From the NCBI GenBank assembly GCA_041287705.1, contig JBGGNE010000021.1:1-64000 (forward strand): a stretch of DNA of 64,000 nucleotides, given 5' to 3'. Shown here in pieces: positions 26,052 through 34,753 of the stretch (positions are counted from its first letter, which is position 1; each line of letters begins with the position of its first letter). Position numbers and translations under genes: made by a program. This DNA is from LW23 sp041287705. GTDB taxonomy: Bacteria; Verrucomicrobiota; Verrucomicrobiia; Methylacidiphilales; UBA1321. A model generated the notes under the pieces. That model ran no database searches. It saw nothing but the letters and a program-made list of their open reading frames with translations, and was not told the DNA's origin.

Positions 26052-26176
26052 CAGCGATATTTATAACGATTTCCCGTGGTATTTTCACCCTGAAAATGGA
26101 GCTGATCCACGAAAACCACAAAAAGTGGCTATTTATTCGAATTGGATACAGCGTTTGCCATGCTTTACATAGTGGC

Positions 26177-27199
26177 ATGACACAACCCGTTTCTGCGGTC
26201 CCCGCACTGCATGCCAAACGCATCGTTTTTACCGGAAAGCAACAACTCCACCTGGAAGCCTTCGACCATGGTCAACCCGCCGAAGGTCAGGTTTTAATCC
26301 GTACCGAGTTCTCTCTGATGAGCACCGGCACGGAAAACATCGTCTTCAATCGCAATTTCGATGCCGGCACCCACTGGGATAACTGGGTAAAGTATCCGTT
26401 CTACCCCGGCTACACCGCCGTGGGCACGATTGCCGCCATGGGTCCCGAAGTCACGACACGCACGGTCGGCCAGCGCGTGGCTTTCCGTATCGGCCATCGC
26501 TCACATGCGATTATGAAGGCCACGGATACATTCCCTATACCTGATGATGTGACGTGGGAGCAGGCAGCATGGTTCAGCCTGGTCAAGATCGCCTTCATGG
26601 GGGCGCGCGCCGCTGCCTATACGCTTGGCGATACGGTTCTTATCATCGGTGCCGGCCCGATCGGCCAAATGTCCGTGCGCTGGGCTCGTGCTGCCGGTGC
26701 CGCCAGCATTATTGTGGTGGATCCCGTCCCGGGACGCCTGAAGAACGCGACCGAAGGCGGCGCAACGGCCGTCATCTCGCTGCCGATCAGCGAAGCTCGC
26801 GAAGCCATTCTCGCCGCCAATGGCGGAAAGCTTCCCCGCGTCGTTATCGATGGCACGGGACACGCGGCGGTTTTCGCATCAGCTCTGACTCTCGCGGCAC
26901 GTTTTGGCACCGTAGTTGTGCTTGGCGATACCGGCCAGCCGACGCAGCAGACGCTGACCACCGACGTTATCAATCGCGGTCTGCGCATCATTGGCGCGCA
27001 TGACGGCCATGGCAATGAGGAATGGAACGATGCGACGATCACGGAGCTCTTCTTCAGTCTGAACCGCACAGACCGCTTCCCGATGCAGAACCTCACCTCG
27101 CACATCTTTACGCCGGAACAATGCGAAGAAGCGTACACAGTGGCCAATCGCGACCGCGCCAGCACGATGGGCATTCTGTTCGACTGGAGAAATAAATGA
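26177..27199 (+). CDS. Medium-chain dehydrogenase (zinc-binding alcohol dehydrogenase family)
   Basis: A 340-residue NAD(P)-dependent oxidoreductase. The catalytic half starts AKRIVFTGKQQLHLEAFDHG and has LMSTGTE where classic alcohol dehydrogenases carry a zinc-binding Cys. The Rossmann half has GDTVLIIGAGPIGQMSVRWAR and IIVVDPVPGRL. The missing Cys suggests that catalytic zinc is lost or bound differently, as in related sugar-alcohol dehydrogenases. The start at ATG 26177 gives a normal N-terminus; the frame is open from 26045 but that overlaps the divergent regulator. Its stop overlaps the next start (ATGA), so it is coupled to the isomerase-like gene, which points to oxidation of a sugar or polyol. 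Confidence 0.82.
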   Translation: MTQPVSAVPALHAKRIVFTGKQQLHLEAFDHGQPAEGQVLIRTEFSLMSTGTENIVFNRNFDAGTHWDNWVKYPFYPGYTAVGTIAAMGPEVTTRTVGQRVAFRIGHRSHAIMKATDTFPIPDDVTWEQAAWFSLVKIAFMGARAAAYTLGDTVLIIGAGPIGQMSVRWARAAGAASIIVVDPVPGRLKNATEGGATAVISLPISEAREAILAANGGKLPRVVIDGTGHAAVFASALTLAARFGTVVVLGDTGQPTQQTLTTDVINRGLRIIGAHDGHGNEEWNDATITELFFSLNRTDRFPMQNLTSHIFTPEQCEEAYTVANRDRASTMGILFDWRNK

Positions 27200-28029
27200 G
27201 CGGCGCAACAGCACTGGAAGCGCAGCCTGCGGCCTCCTCCAGCTCGTCGGCGCAGAAGGGTCTGCGCCAAAGCTTCACCTGGTGGAGTTTCTCCAACCGC
27301 GGCGGTGTATCCGCTGAAGCCTTGCTAAGAGGCGCGGCGGAAATCGGCTACAAGGGCGTGGAGCTCCTGGACGAAGCACTCTGGCCTGTGGCCAAAGAAT
27401 ACGGTCTGCAGATCACAACGGAAAAAGGTCACGGCACCATCGAAAGTGGACTGAACCGTCAAGAAAACCGCATGCGCATTGTCGATGAGCTCCACGAACG
27501 CATCGCCAGGGCCAAAGAATGGGAAATCCCGATCCTGATCTGCTTCAGCGGCAACCGAGCGGAGGATCTTTCCGATTCCGCCGGTCTGGAAACCTCCGCT
27601 GAAACGCTGCGCCTGATTGCACCTGCTGCCGAAGCCGCCGGAGTAATACTGGCAGTTGAACTGCTTAACAGCCGGTTAGACCACAAAGGCTACCAGTGTG
27701 ATCATACAGAGTGGGGAGTTGCGCTATGCGATAAAGCAGGTTCCCCATCCGTAAAGCTGCTTTACGATATATATCACATGCAGATCATGGAAGGTGACCT
27801 GATTCGAACCATTCAAAAGCACCATTCATCTATAGCGCATTACCATACAGCTGGAAATCCCGGTCGCGGTCATCCCGATCTAAAACAGGAGATTTATTAT
27901 CCTGCCATCTACCGCGCAATTGCGAAAACCGGGTACACCGGCTTTATCGGTCAGGAGTTTTTCCCCGAAGGAAATCCCCTTGAGGCGCTGCGACTTGCGT
28001 ATGATGATTGCGCGGAAGCATTGGGCTAA
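27196..28029 (+). CDS. Hydroxypyruvate isomerase-like sugar epimerase/isomerase (AP endonuclease 2-like TIM barrel)
   Basis: A 277-residue TIM-barrel protein of the xylose isomerase-like superfamily. SFTWWSFSNRGGVSAEALL, GYKGVELLDE, ILAVELLNSR, VKLLYDIYHMQIMEGDL and FIGQEFFPEGNPLEALR match the hydroxypyruvate isomerase (Hyi) type; the Glu, Asp and His residues that bind a divalent metal are present. It starts inside the stop of the dehydrogenase gene. The pair probably handle a carbonyl sugar or glyoxylate-type compound under the AraC regulator. The exact substrate cannot be fixed from sequence. Confidence 0.82.
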   Translation: MSGATALEAQPAASSSSSAQKGLRQSFTWWSFSNRGGVSAEALLRGAAEIGYKGVELLDEALWPVAKEYGLQITTEKGHGTIESGLNRQENRMRIVDELHERIARAKEWEIPILICFSGNRAEDLSDSAGLETSAETLRLIAPAAEAAGVILAVELLNSRLDHKGYQCDHTEWGVALCDKAGSPSVKLLYDIYHMQIMEGDLIRTIQKHHSSIAHYHTAGNPGRGHPDLKQEIYYPAIYRAIAKTGYTGFIGQEFFPEGNPLEALRLAYDDCAEALG

Positions 28030-28080
28030 GTTATATAGCCTGGCTTATCACTTAGAAATCACAGGTTGTGTAACTCCATT

Positions 28081-28119
28081 ACCCGCAGCAGTATAGCGCC
28101 GACTTTCGGTGCTGCGGGT
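28081..28119. terminator. Hairpin after the dehydrogenase/isomerase operon
   Basis: ACCCGCAGCA and TGCTGCGGGT form a perfect 10-bp stem with a 19-base loop, 52 bases after the isomerase stop. There is no T-run. It is probably a terminator-type or mRNA-stabilising hairpin. Confidence 0.5.
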
Positions 28120-28207
28120 GCATGTAGACTCAGCAGTCGGGAATAATGTTGCATTTTCGCGGCGATGATGCAGATTTTATGCCAGAACTTTTTTCTGGAT
28201 AACTGTT

Positions 28208-28858
28208 ATGCGCCTTCGCCGCCACCGTTCTTTAACCTGGAGTACCTCGCTGCCCTTGCTCCTGGCCTTTATGGCCTATGGGTCGCTATGGTGCCGGGCC
28301 AGCGGGGAAAGCCGGCTGGCTGCAGAAGCTCCCGAGGTGGCGCGGGAAGTCACTTTTCGTATCGAAGGTTCTGTTCCCAAGTCATCGCTGATTCAGACGC
28401 GGCTTAGTGTAGGAAGCAAGACGGCGCTGATTACGGTGCTGAGTGTCATGGTTTTTGGCATGCTGGTGCTGCTTCGCAAGTTTGATGCGACCTCTCATTT
28501 CGTACCGCAGAGCGCGTGTGTAGTTGGTCTGACCCTTCTGGCTTTTGGCGGCGTAGCCTCAGTCTGCACCCTGATGGGGCATCCACGATTCAGACTGAAT
28601 AGTATTGCAGGCGCCTCGCAACCAGCCAATGAGGTCAGCGACTCGAATTATAAGTCTGTTTACATTGCGGTGGTAGAGGGTGAAGGAAGCCCCTCGCATC
28701 ACCTGAACCCGGGCAATTATTTTCTGCTGCACACTGCCCTGCCCAAGGATCAGGAACTCCCGCGCGGTTCCCGTCTCTCCATCGCGGTGGATGTCGACAT
28801 AACCGCTATAAAAGAGAATCTGGAAGATGCATCCTCTTCCACCGCAGCCGCCCATTAG
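28208..28858 (+). CDS. Membrane protein of unknown function
   Basis: A 216-residue protein that I do not recognise. A basic start (MRLRRHRS) is followed by a hydrophobic stretch at about 13-28, which acts as signal or anchor. Two more hydrophobic segments lie at about 72-90 and 102-123. The last 80 residues are polar and beta-like (KSVYIAVVEGEG, NYFLLHTALPKDQELPRGSRLSIAVDVDI), resembling a secreted or periplasmic domain. It starts 179 bases after the isomerase gene, past a hairpin, so it is probably its own unit. Confidence 0.6.
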   Translation: MRLRRHRSLTWSTSLPLLLAFMAYGSLWCRASGESRLAAEAPEVAREVTFRIEGSVPKSSLIQTRLSVGSKTALITVLSVMVFGMLVLLRKFDATSHFVPQSACVVGLTLLAFGGVASVCTLMGHPRFRLNSIAGASQPANEVSDSNYKSVYIAVVEGEGSPSHHLNPGNYFLLHTALPKDQELPRGSRLSIAVDVDITAIKENLEDASSSTAAAH

Positions 28859-29017
28859 GATGTGCGCCTCTTTGTCGAAATAGTTGTAAAGGAAGGGCGA
28901 GTCTCCCGGTGTTTTTGATAGCCGGGCCCGCGCGCAGCCGAGCTTCTTCATCGCTGAAGAACAGAACGGTTTTCCTACCAAAGCGCGAAACAGGATTCAC
29001 CTACGCAAGAAAACCAT

Positions 29018-29788
29018 ATGCACATGCCGACACTGGAAATGACTGAGGCCGAAGCTGGAGCCGAAACGGCCGAAGCCCTGGCCGCCGCCACTGAATCCTA
29101 CAGCGACAACGATAACGACACCGACAGCATTGTTGCCGAGGAGACTACCGCGACCGTCATTTCCGAACCCCACCCTCTGGAAGGCGAAATCCGCCGCTGG
29201 GAGCGCATCACGCGCGACCTGCCCCCTCCCGCCAAGAATATTCTGTTTTACGGTAGCTCCACCATCCGCCTGTGGAACGAGACGCTGGAGGGAGATTTTC
29301 CCGAGCTGCCCGTTGTATGCCGAGGCTTCGGCGGTTCCGATCTGGAAGAAGGCGTCCTGTTTTTCGATCGCCTGGTAATTCCCTGCCGTCCCAGCATGCT
29401 GGTAGTCTATGCAGGCGAAAATGATCTCGTCCATGGCCGTACCGCAGATCAGGTCGTTCAGAGCTGGCGCGAGATCGTGCGTCACACCCGCCTGCACCTG
29501 GGCAGCATTCCCGTCGTCTTCATTTCCCTGAAGCCCAGCCCCTCGCGCCTTCACCTTCGCGAAGCAGTACTGGAAGTAAACCGCCGCATCAAAGCTATCT
29601 GCGCGGAATCTCCCCGCCTGCTGCGCTATGTGGACGTATACAACCCGATGCTTGACGATAACGGCAACGCCCGTCTGGAGAACTTCAGCGAAGATCAGCT
29701 GCACCTCTCCCGCAAGGGCTACGAACTGTGGGCCACCCTGCTGCAGAAGCCGGTACGCGACGCGTATAATTACGCCATCGGCGTCTGA
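29018..29788 (+). CDS. SGNH/GDSL-type hydrolase
   Basis: A 256-residue esterase/lipase-like hydrolase. Residues 1-50 are acidic and low-complexity, with no clear signal peptide. SGNH blocks follow: block I ILFYGSSTIRLW (Ser nucleophile), block II GFGGSD (Gly), block III VVYAGENDL (Asn), and block V DQLHLSRKGYELW (Asp and His). Such enzymes deacetylate carbohydrates or cleave lipid esters. A second ATG at 29024 is equally good. It converges on the cellulose export gene with a hairpin between them. Confidence 0.85.
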   Translation: MHMPTLEMTEAEAGAETAEALAAATESYSDNDNDTDSIVAEETTATVISEPHPLEGEIRRWERITRDLPPPAKNILFYGSSTIRLWNETLEGDFPELPVVCRGFGGSDLEEGVLFFDRLVIPCRPSMLVVYAGENDLVHGRTADQVVQSWREIVRHTRLHLGSIPVVFISLKPSPSRLHLREAVLEVNRRIKAICAESPRLLRYVDVYNPMLDDNGNARLENFSEDQLHLSRKGYELWATLLQKPVRDAYNYAIGV

Positions 29789-29872
29789 GTAGGAATCACT
29801 GGCGGACGAGCAAAATGGTCTGGACTCCGCCTGTTTTCGATAGCGCTTTCTTGCTTCTGATTTTTTAAGCAT

Positions 29873-29900
29873 CCACCCCATCGGGTTTCCGACGGGGTGG
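29873..29900. terminator. Hairpin between convergent SGNH hydrolase and bcsC genes
   Basis: CCACCCCATCGG and CCGACGGGGTGG pair, with one mismatch and a short loop. A moderately T-rich stretch follows on the plus strand (AACTGTTTTC). Likely serves the SGNH gene, possibly both. Confidence 0.6.
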
Positions 29901-29949
29901 AACTGTTTTCAGCTTTGGTCGCTCCGAGAATGACCCCGGTGCCAGTCGC

Positions 29950-32900
29950 TTACGGATTATCCGCAGGCAGATCTCGACGATACAAGCCTGTACGAGGCTC
30001 GAAGGTGTAGCGCAGGAACATGAACGCGTTCAGTTCGTCGTAAGAAGCGCTCTTGGCGTAGCTCAGCAAGCCGCCAAACTGCCAGTGATCGCTCAGCAGC
30101 ATCACGCCCTTTACGCGGGTGGTCATGACGATTGAGGTCGATTCCACACCTTCATACGTGCGTCCGTCCGGATCCAGCGGCAGAACAGGGCTCTCGCTCT
30201 GCTTGTTTGTTTGCATACCTCCCGCCAGGTAACCTTTCACCAGGTAGCGCTTGCCTTCTTCCGTCAGGAAGTTAACAGACATCACGCCCTGCAGAATGTA
30301 ATCCGGGCTGAAGTAACCACCATGGCCCACCGTGTAGTGGCTCAGGTTTTTCTGAAAGACTTCACCCGATACACCCGGCCCGATGGAGAAGAACTTGAAC
30401 CCGGGAATATTGAGATTCTTCGAGAGCCCAAGCGTGGCGCTGGCATGTGTGTTGTCGTCCACATCCACACCGGTCAGGTAATCCGCCTGGCCGTTCATGT
30501 AGACGCCCCAGCCGCCGCCAAACTCGGTATAGCGCTCGCCGCGAACACCAACTCGAATCACACGGCCCCAGCCTTCGCCCGTGTAAGGATCCTGCATACC
30601 GGTGTACGACAACAGCGATTCCTTAACGGACTCCGAGAAGAGCTCCGCGGACCAGTAGCCATCCGGAATCTGCTGGATCATGCCCAAATGCCATGTAAGT
30701 GCAGGCATTACCTCACCACCCAGCGGCGTCAGTCCCAGGTCGGCGTAGTACGTCGTCCAGCCTTCGCGACGCCAGCTGAGGCGGGGCTCCAGCACAGTAT
30801 ACTGCGTCTTGGGGCTTTCGAATTCGCCAGGTGGCGCAATGAGGGGCGCAGAGCCAATCAGAGCACTGTTCTCACGAAAATTACCAGCGTCCAGATTAAT
30901 AATCTTTGCCTCGAACATCACGTCATCCAGCCCGGGCAGTACCAGATTATACTGGGCCAGAGGAAAAGTCGTTGCGCTCAGTTTGCTGGTACCGGAGTCA
31001 CCGGACTTCTCACGAATGCCCAGACCTCCAACAATGTTCTTCGTATCGACATTCTTCAGGCCGGGGATATTCGGATCGAGATTATGACCTGCAATTGGCA
31101 GGCCGCGATCCACGTATTCCTTCGCGGTCTCGGTACGATACAGCTTGGCAAAAGGCCCGCCCAGTTCACGGGACAAAGTGCTTAGCTTGTCATACTCACC
31201 CAGATTCTTCAGGCTGTAATACAGACCTTCGGCCAGATCCGACCGAGGGTTCAGGCGGTACAGCTTCTCAAACATAGGCGCGGCTTCGGCGTAGCGCTGC
31301 AGGTGGAACAGATTCCACGCCTTCACGGTCATACCGCCGATATCCAGACGCGAGTAGCTCTGCGCTTTATCCAGCATGCTCAGGCTGTCCTTGTAGCGGT
31401 TCGATTTTTGCGCTTCTTCGGCCTGGCCTACCCAGTCGTCGGCAATTTTCCTTCGCGCCATTCCAGCACCCTTGCCGGCGTTATCGTTCTGGTGATCCCA
31501 TTTCTGGGCTTTCTCGAACCAGACCAGGGACTCCTCGTAATGTTTGTCGTCGTAGAGACTCCACGCCAGAGGTAGTGCCGTGTTCAGATCCTTTTCCTTA
31601 TCCACCGCGGCAGCCTGAGTGCGATCCTGCGACTGGCGGATTTTCGAGGCACGATCCTTGGAGTAGGTCGGCAAAAGCTTCTTGAGAGTGGGATCCAGTG
31701 TTTCATACTGGCGCACAGCGGCCTCCGCTGCAGGAAAGTCGCTCGACTTCACGTAGCTTAATACCAAACCCTTGGCGGCGACAGCGTTGGTCGTATCCCA
31801 CTCCAGCAGACGCTGAAACCACGTTGTGGAATCAGCGAAACGCTTTGCATCGTAGTAAGCCCACGCAAGGCGCAGTCCCAAGCCGATATCCTTGTTTTCC
31901 ACCAGTTTGGCCAACAGTTCCTCCCCACCAGGCGCCATCATCTTGTTCACAAGCGCCGTCTGAGCGCTGGGCACCAGTCCGGCCAGTTGCGGATCCAGTG
32001 CACTGTACTTGGCAGCAGCAGCTTCCGCGCGGGTAATCAGATTCAGCTTCACCAGGCTGACAATAAGGCCCTTGGCCGCTACAGCATTCTTGCTGTCGTA
32101 CAGGAGCGCCTTCTCAAACCAGGGTAATGCATCGCTTGTCCGTTCGTCCTCAAAAAGAGCCCAGCCAAGCTGCGCAGCAAGTTCGGTGTCTTTATTATCT
32201 TCCACCTTTTTACGTGCGGCGGTACCGGCGGGAGTGTTCTTCTTCATCTCCTCCACCTGGCCCTTGTAGGCGGGCGGCACCAGCTTGATCAGCAACGGAT
32301 CAAGCGCGGCATACTTCAGCGCATCCTTTTCGGCTTCGTCAAACTGGTTAAGCGCAACACGGCATACTACGACGCCCTTGGCTGCCACGGGATTCTGATC
32401 ATCCCACGCCAAAATTTTCTGAAACCACGGCAGCGCCTCGGCGGGCCGCTTATCGTCGTAAAGACTCCACGCCAGCTTCAGGGCCATGCCCACGTTCTTG
32501 TCGATTTCAAGCTGCTTGCGCGCCATCTCTCCTTCGGGACGCATTAACTGCGATACCTGTTCTTCGGCGGAAATGGGTACCAGTTTTTCCAGCAAAGAAT
32601 CCAGGCTGGCGTAACGCTGCGCCATGTCTTTGGCTTTTTTCAGCTCGCCCATGCCAACATGGCTAAGAACGACGCCCTTGGCCGCACCCGCGTTCTGCGC
32701 ATCCCACACAAGAACACGTTCAAACCACGTCAGTGCATCGGCGTAGTGCTTGCCTTCGTACAAAAACCAGCCGTAACGCATAGTCATCGTGACGTCCTGC
32801 GTATCTTCCAGTTGCTTGCGAGCCGAAGCTGCATCAGGCCCGGTCAACTGCTTCCACAGAGTGTCCTGGTACGCTTCTTCCGGTGTGCGCGGACGGTTCG

Positions 32901-33105
32901 AATTCTTATTGGTGGTGGGAGACGACGGGATTTCCGTGTCCTGGGCCTGCTGCACATAAAGATCCTGTGCCATCCCCTGTCCGCTGGTCATCAGCAGCCC
33001 CGCTAATGTGGCAAGACAAAGCGCAACACGACGCGCTCCGGCTTTGCGGCCGAGGCGCGATGTCATCTTCGTCCAGTGCATAAGGGGAAGTGAATTCCGG
33101 GTCAT
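29950..33105 (-). CDS. bcsC: Cellulose export protein BcsC-like (TPR repeats plus outer-membrane beta-barrel)
   Basis: A 1051-residue secreted protein that guides cellulose through the periplasm and outer membrane. After a signal-like N-terminus (RRVALCLATLAGLLMTSGQGMAQ), five tandem units of about 90 residues follow. Each has A-R-K-x-L-E, L-A-W-x-L-Y-D-D-K, a W-F-x-K stretch, A-A-K-G and a Y-x-x-L-D-P-x-L-x-K-L-V-P end, forming TPR-like helices. After more TPRs, the last about 350 residues match the BcsC C-terminal domain (GVYMNGQADYLTG, GHGGYFSPDYILQG, LSYAKSASYDELNAFMFLRY). Its start overlaps the bcsZ stop (ATGA). The repeats are unusually regular and longer than ordinary TPRs. Confidence 0.9.
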   Translation of the reverse strand: MTRNSLPLMHWTKMTSRLGRKAGARRVALCLATLAGLLMTSGQGMAQDLYVQQAQDTEIPSSPTTNKNSNRPRTPEEAYQDTLWKQLTGPDAASARKQLEDTQDVTMTMRYGWFLYEGKHYADALTWFERVLVWDAQNAGAAKGVVLSHVGMGELKKAKDMAQRYASLDSLLEKLVPISAEEQVSQLMRPEGEMARKQLEIDKNVGMALKLAWSLYDDKRPAEALPWFQKILAWDDQNPVAAKGVVVCRVALNQFDEAEKDALKYAALDPLLIKLVPPAYKGQVEEMKKNTPAGTAARKKVEDNKDTELAAQLGWALFEDERTSDALPWFEKALLYDSKNAVAAKGLIVSLVKLNLITRAEAAAAKYSALDPQLAGLVPSAQTALVNKMMAPGGEELLAKLVENKDIGLGLRLAWAYYDAKRFADSTTWFQRLLEWDTTNAVAAKGLVLSYVKSSDFPAAEAAVRQYETLDPTLKKLLPTYSKDRASKIRQSQDRTQAAAVDKEKDLNTALPLAWSLYDDKHYEESLVWFEKAQKWDHQNDNAGKGAGMARRKIADDWVGQAEEAQKSNRYKDSLSMLDKAQSYSRLDIGGMTVKAWNLFHLQRYAEAAPMFEKLYRLNPRSDLAEGLYYSLKNLGEYDKLSTLSRELGGPFAKLYRTETAKEYVDRGLPIAGHNLDPNIPGLKNVDTKNIVGGLGIREKSGDSGTSKLSATTFPLAQYNLVLPGLDDVMFEAKIINLDAGNFRENSALIGSAPLIAPPGEFESPKTQYTVLEPRLSWRREGWTTYYADLGLTPLGGEVMPALTWHLGMIQQIPDGYWSAELFSESVKESLLSYTGMQDPYTGEGWGRVIRVGVRGERYTEFGGGWGVYMNGQADYLTGVDVDDNTHASATLGLSKNLNIPGFKFFSIGPGVSGEVFQKNLSHYTVGHGGYFSPDYILQGVMSVNFLTEEGKRYLVKGYLAGGMQTNKQSESPVLPLDPDGRTYEGVESTSIVMTTRVKGVMLLSDHWQFGGLLSYAKSASYDELNAFMFLRYTFEPRTGLYRRDLPADNP

Positions 33106-34244
33106 TTGGCAAGATCCGATGCGGCTGCCTTCGCTAAAAGGAGCAATGTTGCAGAGTAATAGCTATCTCCTTCGACCATTCCCGGCCATCTGATGGAAGC
33201 CAGCGGCCTCTTTTCCAGAACGGCCTGAGCCAGCAGGTAAATAGCCTCTTCCCCGGGAGGTGCGGCGTAATCAGCAGGTTCATCGTCATCCAGGCCCACA
33301 GTGGCGACTGGTCGGCCTCCCACTTGCTTTTCCGACCAGAACTCCACAAACGGCTTCAGCAACGCCTCGTCGCTGGCCTGTCCGGCCCAGGCCAGGTAGA
33401 GTGGAATACGGAACGCGTTGTAGCCGAATTCCTGGGGAAACTGCTCTTTGGGCGGCATCCCTACCGCGCCGATTTCATCCACGAAAAGCCAGTCCGGAGG
33501 CAGCTTCCACTTACCGTATTTCGCAATGCCTAACAGCCGGCGACCGCTGGAATCCAGCGCCGTCCACACTGTGTTGCCCGTCAGCTCCCTAAATTCATGA
33601 AACGCAGGGAAGATCCAGTACGAAAGATTCACGATCGTGCGCCCCCCTTCTTTCTGGAAACCGATCAGCCCAGGGACCAGCAGCATCCCGTGCGGCGACT
33701 GCACCGTCAGGCGCTCGGCCAGTGCAAGTGCAAACGGCTGAGCCTCAGCGGCATATTTGGAATCCGGCCAACGCTTCGAAGCGCGGATCAACGCCCATGC
33801 GACCAGCACTTCGCCATCGCTGGCGTTATTCGGGTCATCCACATGGCCACCCGTGCCGGAAACGTCGGGAATCCAGCTCCAGCTCAGCAGGCCATCCTGT
33901 CGAGCCAGGTGAGTCTTCGTCCAGCCCCACATTTCGTCAAAGGCGGCCCGGTCTCCATAGTGCTCTGCCAGCATCATGCCGTAGCCCTGACCTTCTGTAT
34001 GGCTTTTATTACCGTTGCCGGTATCGACAATGCGACCTTCGGGGCGCAAATATCGGGCCTTATAGGTGGTCCATTCGCGATCGGTAACCGTTCCGGCTTT
34101 CTCGCCGGAAAAACAGCCCCAGAAGAACGACGGAATGCCGAGAATGCACATCATAACAGGCAATCCCCAGACACGTCCGCGCCGAGGGCGCTGCCCAGGG
34201 TGGGAGGCGGGGATCGGGAAAGAGGTGGCGCTCTGATGAACCAT
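33102..34244 (-). CDS. bcsZ: Glycoside hydrolase family 8 endoglucanase of the cellulose operon
   Basis: A 380-residue endo-beta-1,4-glucanase that trims nascent cellulose in the periplasm. An N-terminal hydrophobic segment (VWGLPVMMCILGIPSFFWGC) is a signal or lipoprotein-like anchor. The general acid is the Glu in NKSHTEGQGYGMMLA, and a catalytic Asp lies in NNASDGEVLVAWALI. Further GH8 marks are SYWIFPAFHEF and EFGYNAFRIPLYLAWAG. The start at ATG 34244 is chosen because residues before it are AT-rich frame extension. It is coupled to bcsC by a 4-base overlap and is divergent from bcsA. Confidence 0.9.
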   Translation of the reverse strand: MVHQSATSFPIPASHPGQRPRRGRVWGLPVMMCILGIPSFFWGCFSGEKAGTVTDREWTTYKARYLRPEGRIVDTGNGNKSHTEGQGYGMMLAEHYGDRAAFDEMWGWTKTHLARQDGLLSWSWIPDVSGTGGHVDDPNNASDGEVLVAWALIRASKRWPDSKYAAEAQPFALALAERLTVQSPHGMLLVPGLIGFQKEGGRTIVNLSYWIFPAFHEFRELTGNTVWTALDSSGRRLLGIAKYGKWKLPPDWLFVDEIGAVGMPPKEQFPQEFGYNAFRIPLYLAWAGQASDEALLKPFVEFWSEKQVGGRPVATVGLDDDEPADYAAPPGEEAIYLLAQAVLEKRPLASIRWPGMVEGDSYYSATLLLLAKAAASDLAK

Positions 34245-34373
34245 GACGCCGGGGTTTTTACGATTTAAAGCGTGAAAAGTAAAGAAAATGAGTAACCCTT
34301 TCAGACAAATAATGTTATGACACATGTATAAGAGCAAATGTATAAAAAGAAAACAAGACAGCTCCGCCGCCAA

Positions 34374-34753
34374 CCTTCCGACACTGAAAGGTCATGTCTA
34401 CAACTGGCCCGAAATTGAGCTAAACTTTGGGCTAAAGGATACGACAACTCATCAAAGACACTCACAAAATATAGTATGAATTACGATATTCCGCCCTTTA
34501 GATACAGTCCGATTGCTTCAATGGTACTGCATCTCAATGGAGGATGATCAACAACAACTCCTGCAAATGAAATCGGTTAAATATCGACAAAAGCCGACTT
34601 CCAATTAATCTCATCATTGTCGTACCCAACACGAAACCTTTTCCGCGTCTCTGAGGAAGATCGTGCGTAAAGCCTTAGTCAAAAGATATTAGCCGATATT
34701 TTCCTTGACCCGACACCACTCCTTCCTGCTATTAACTCCGCACCCCTATCCCC
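34374..34753. other. Divergent regulatory region of the cellulose operons
   Basis: This stretch between the bcsZ side and bcsA is AT-rich compared with the genes and holds the promoters of both arms. I see no RNA gene or coding frame, and no site I can name. Confidence 0.5.

Noticed and set aside
34245..34373. N-terminal extension of bcsZ
   Set aside because: AT-rich and ahead of a good ATG at 34244 that leads into the signal segment.
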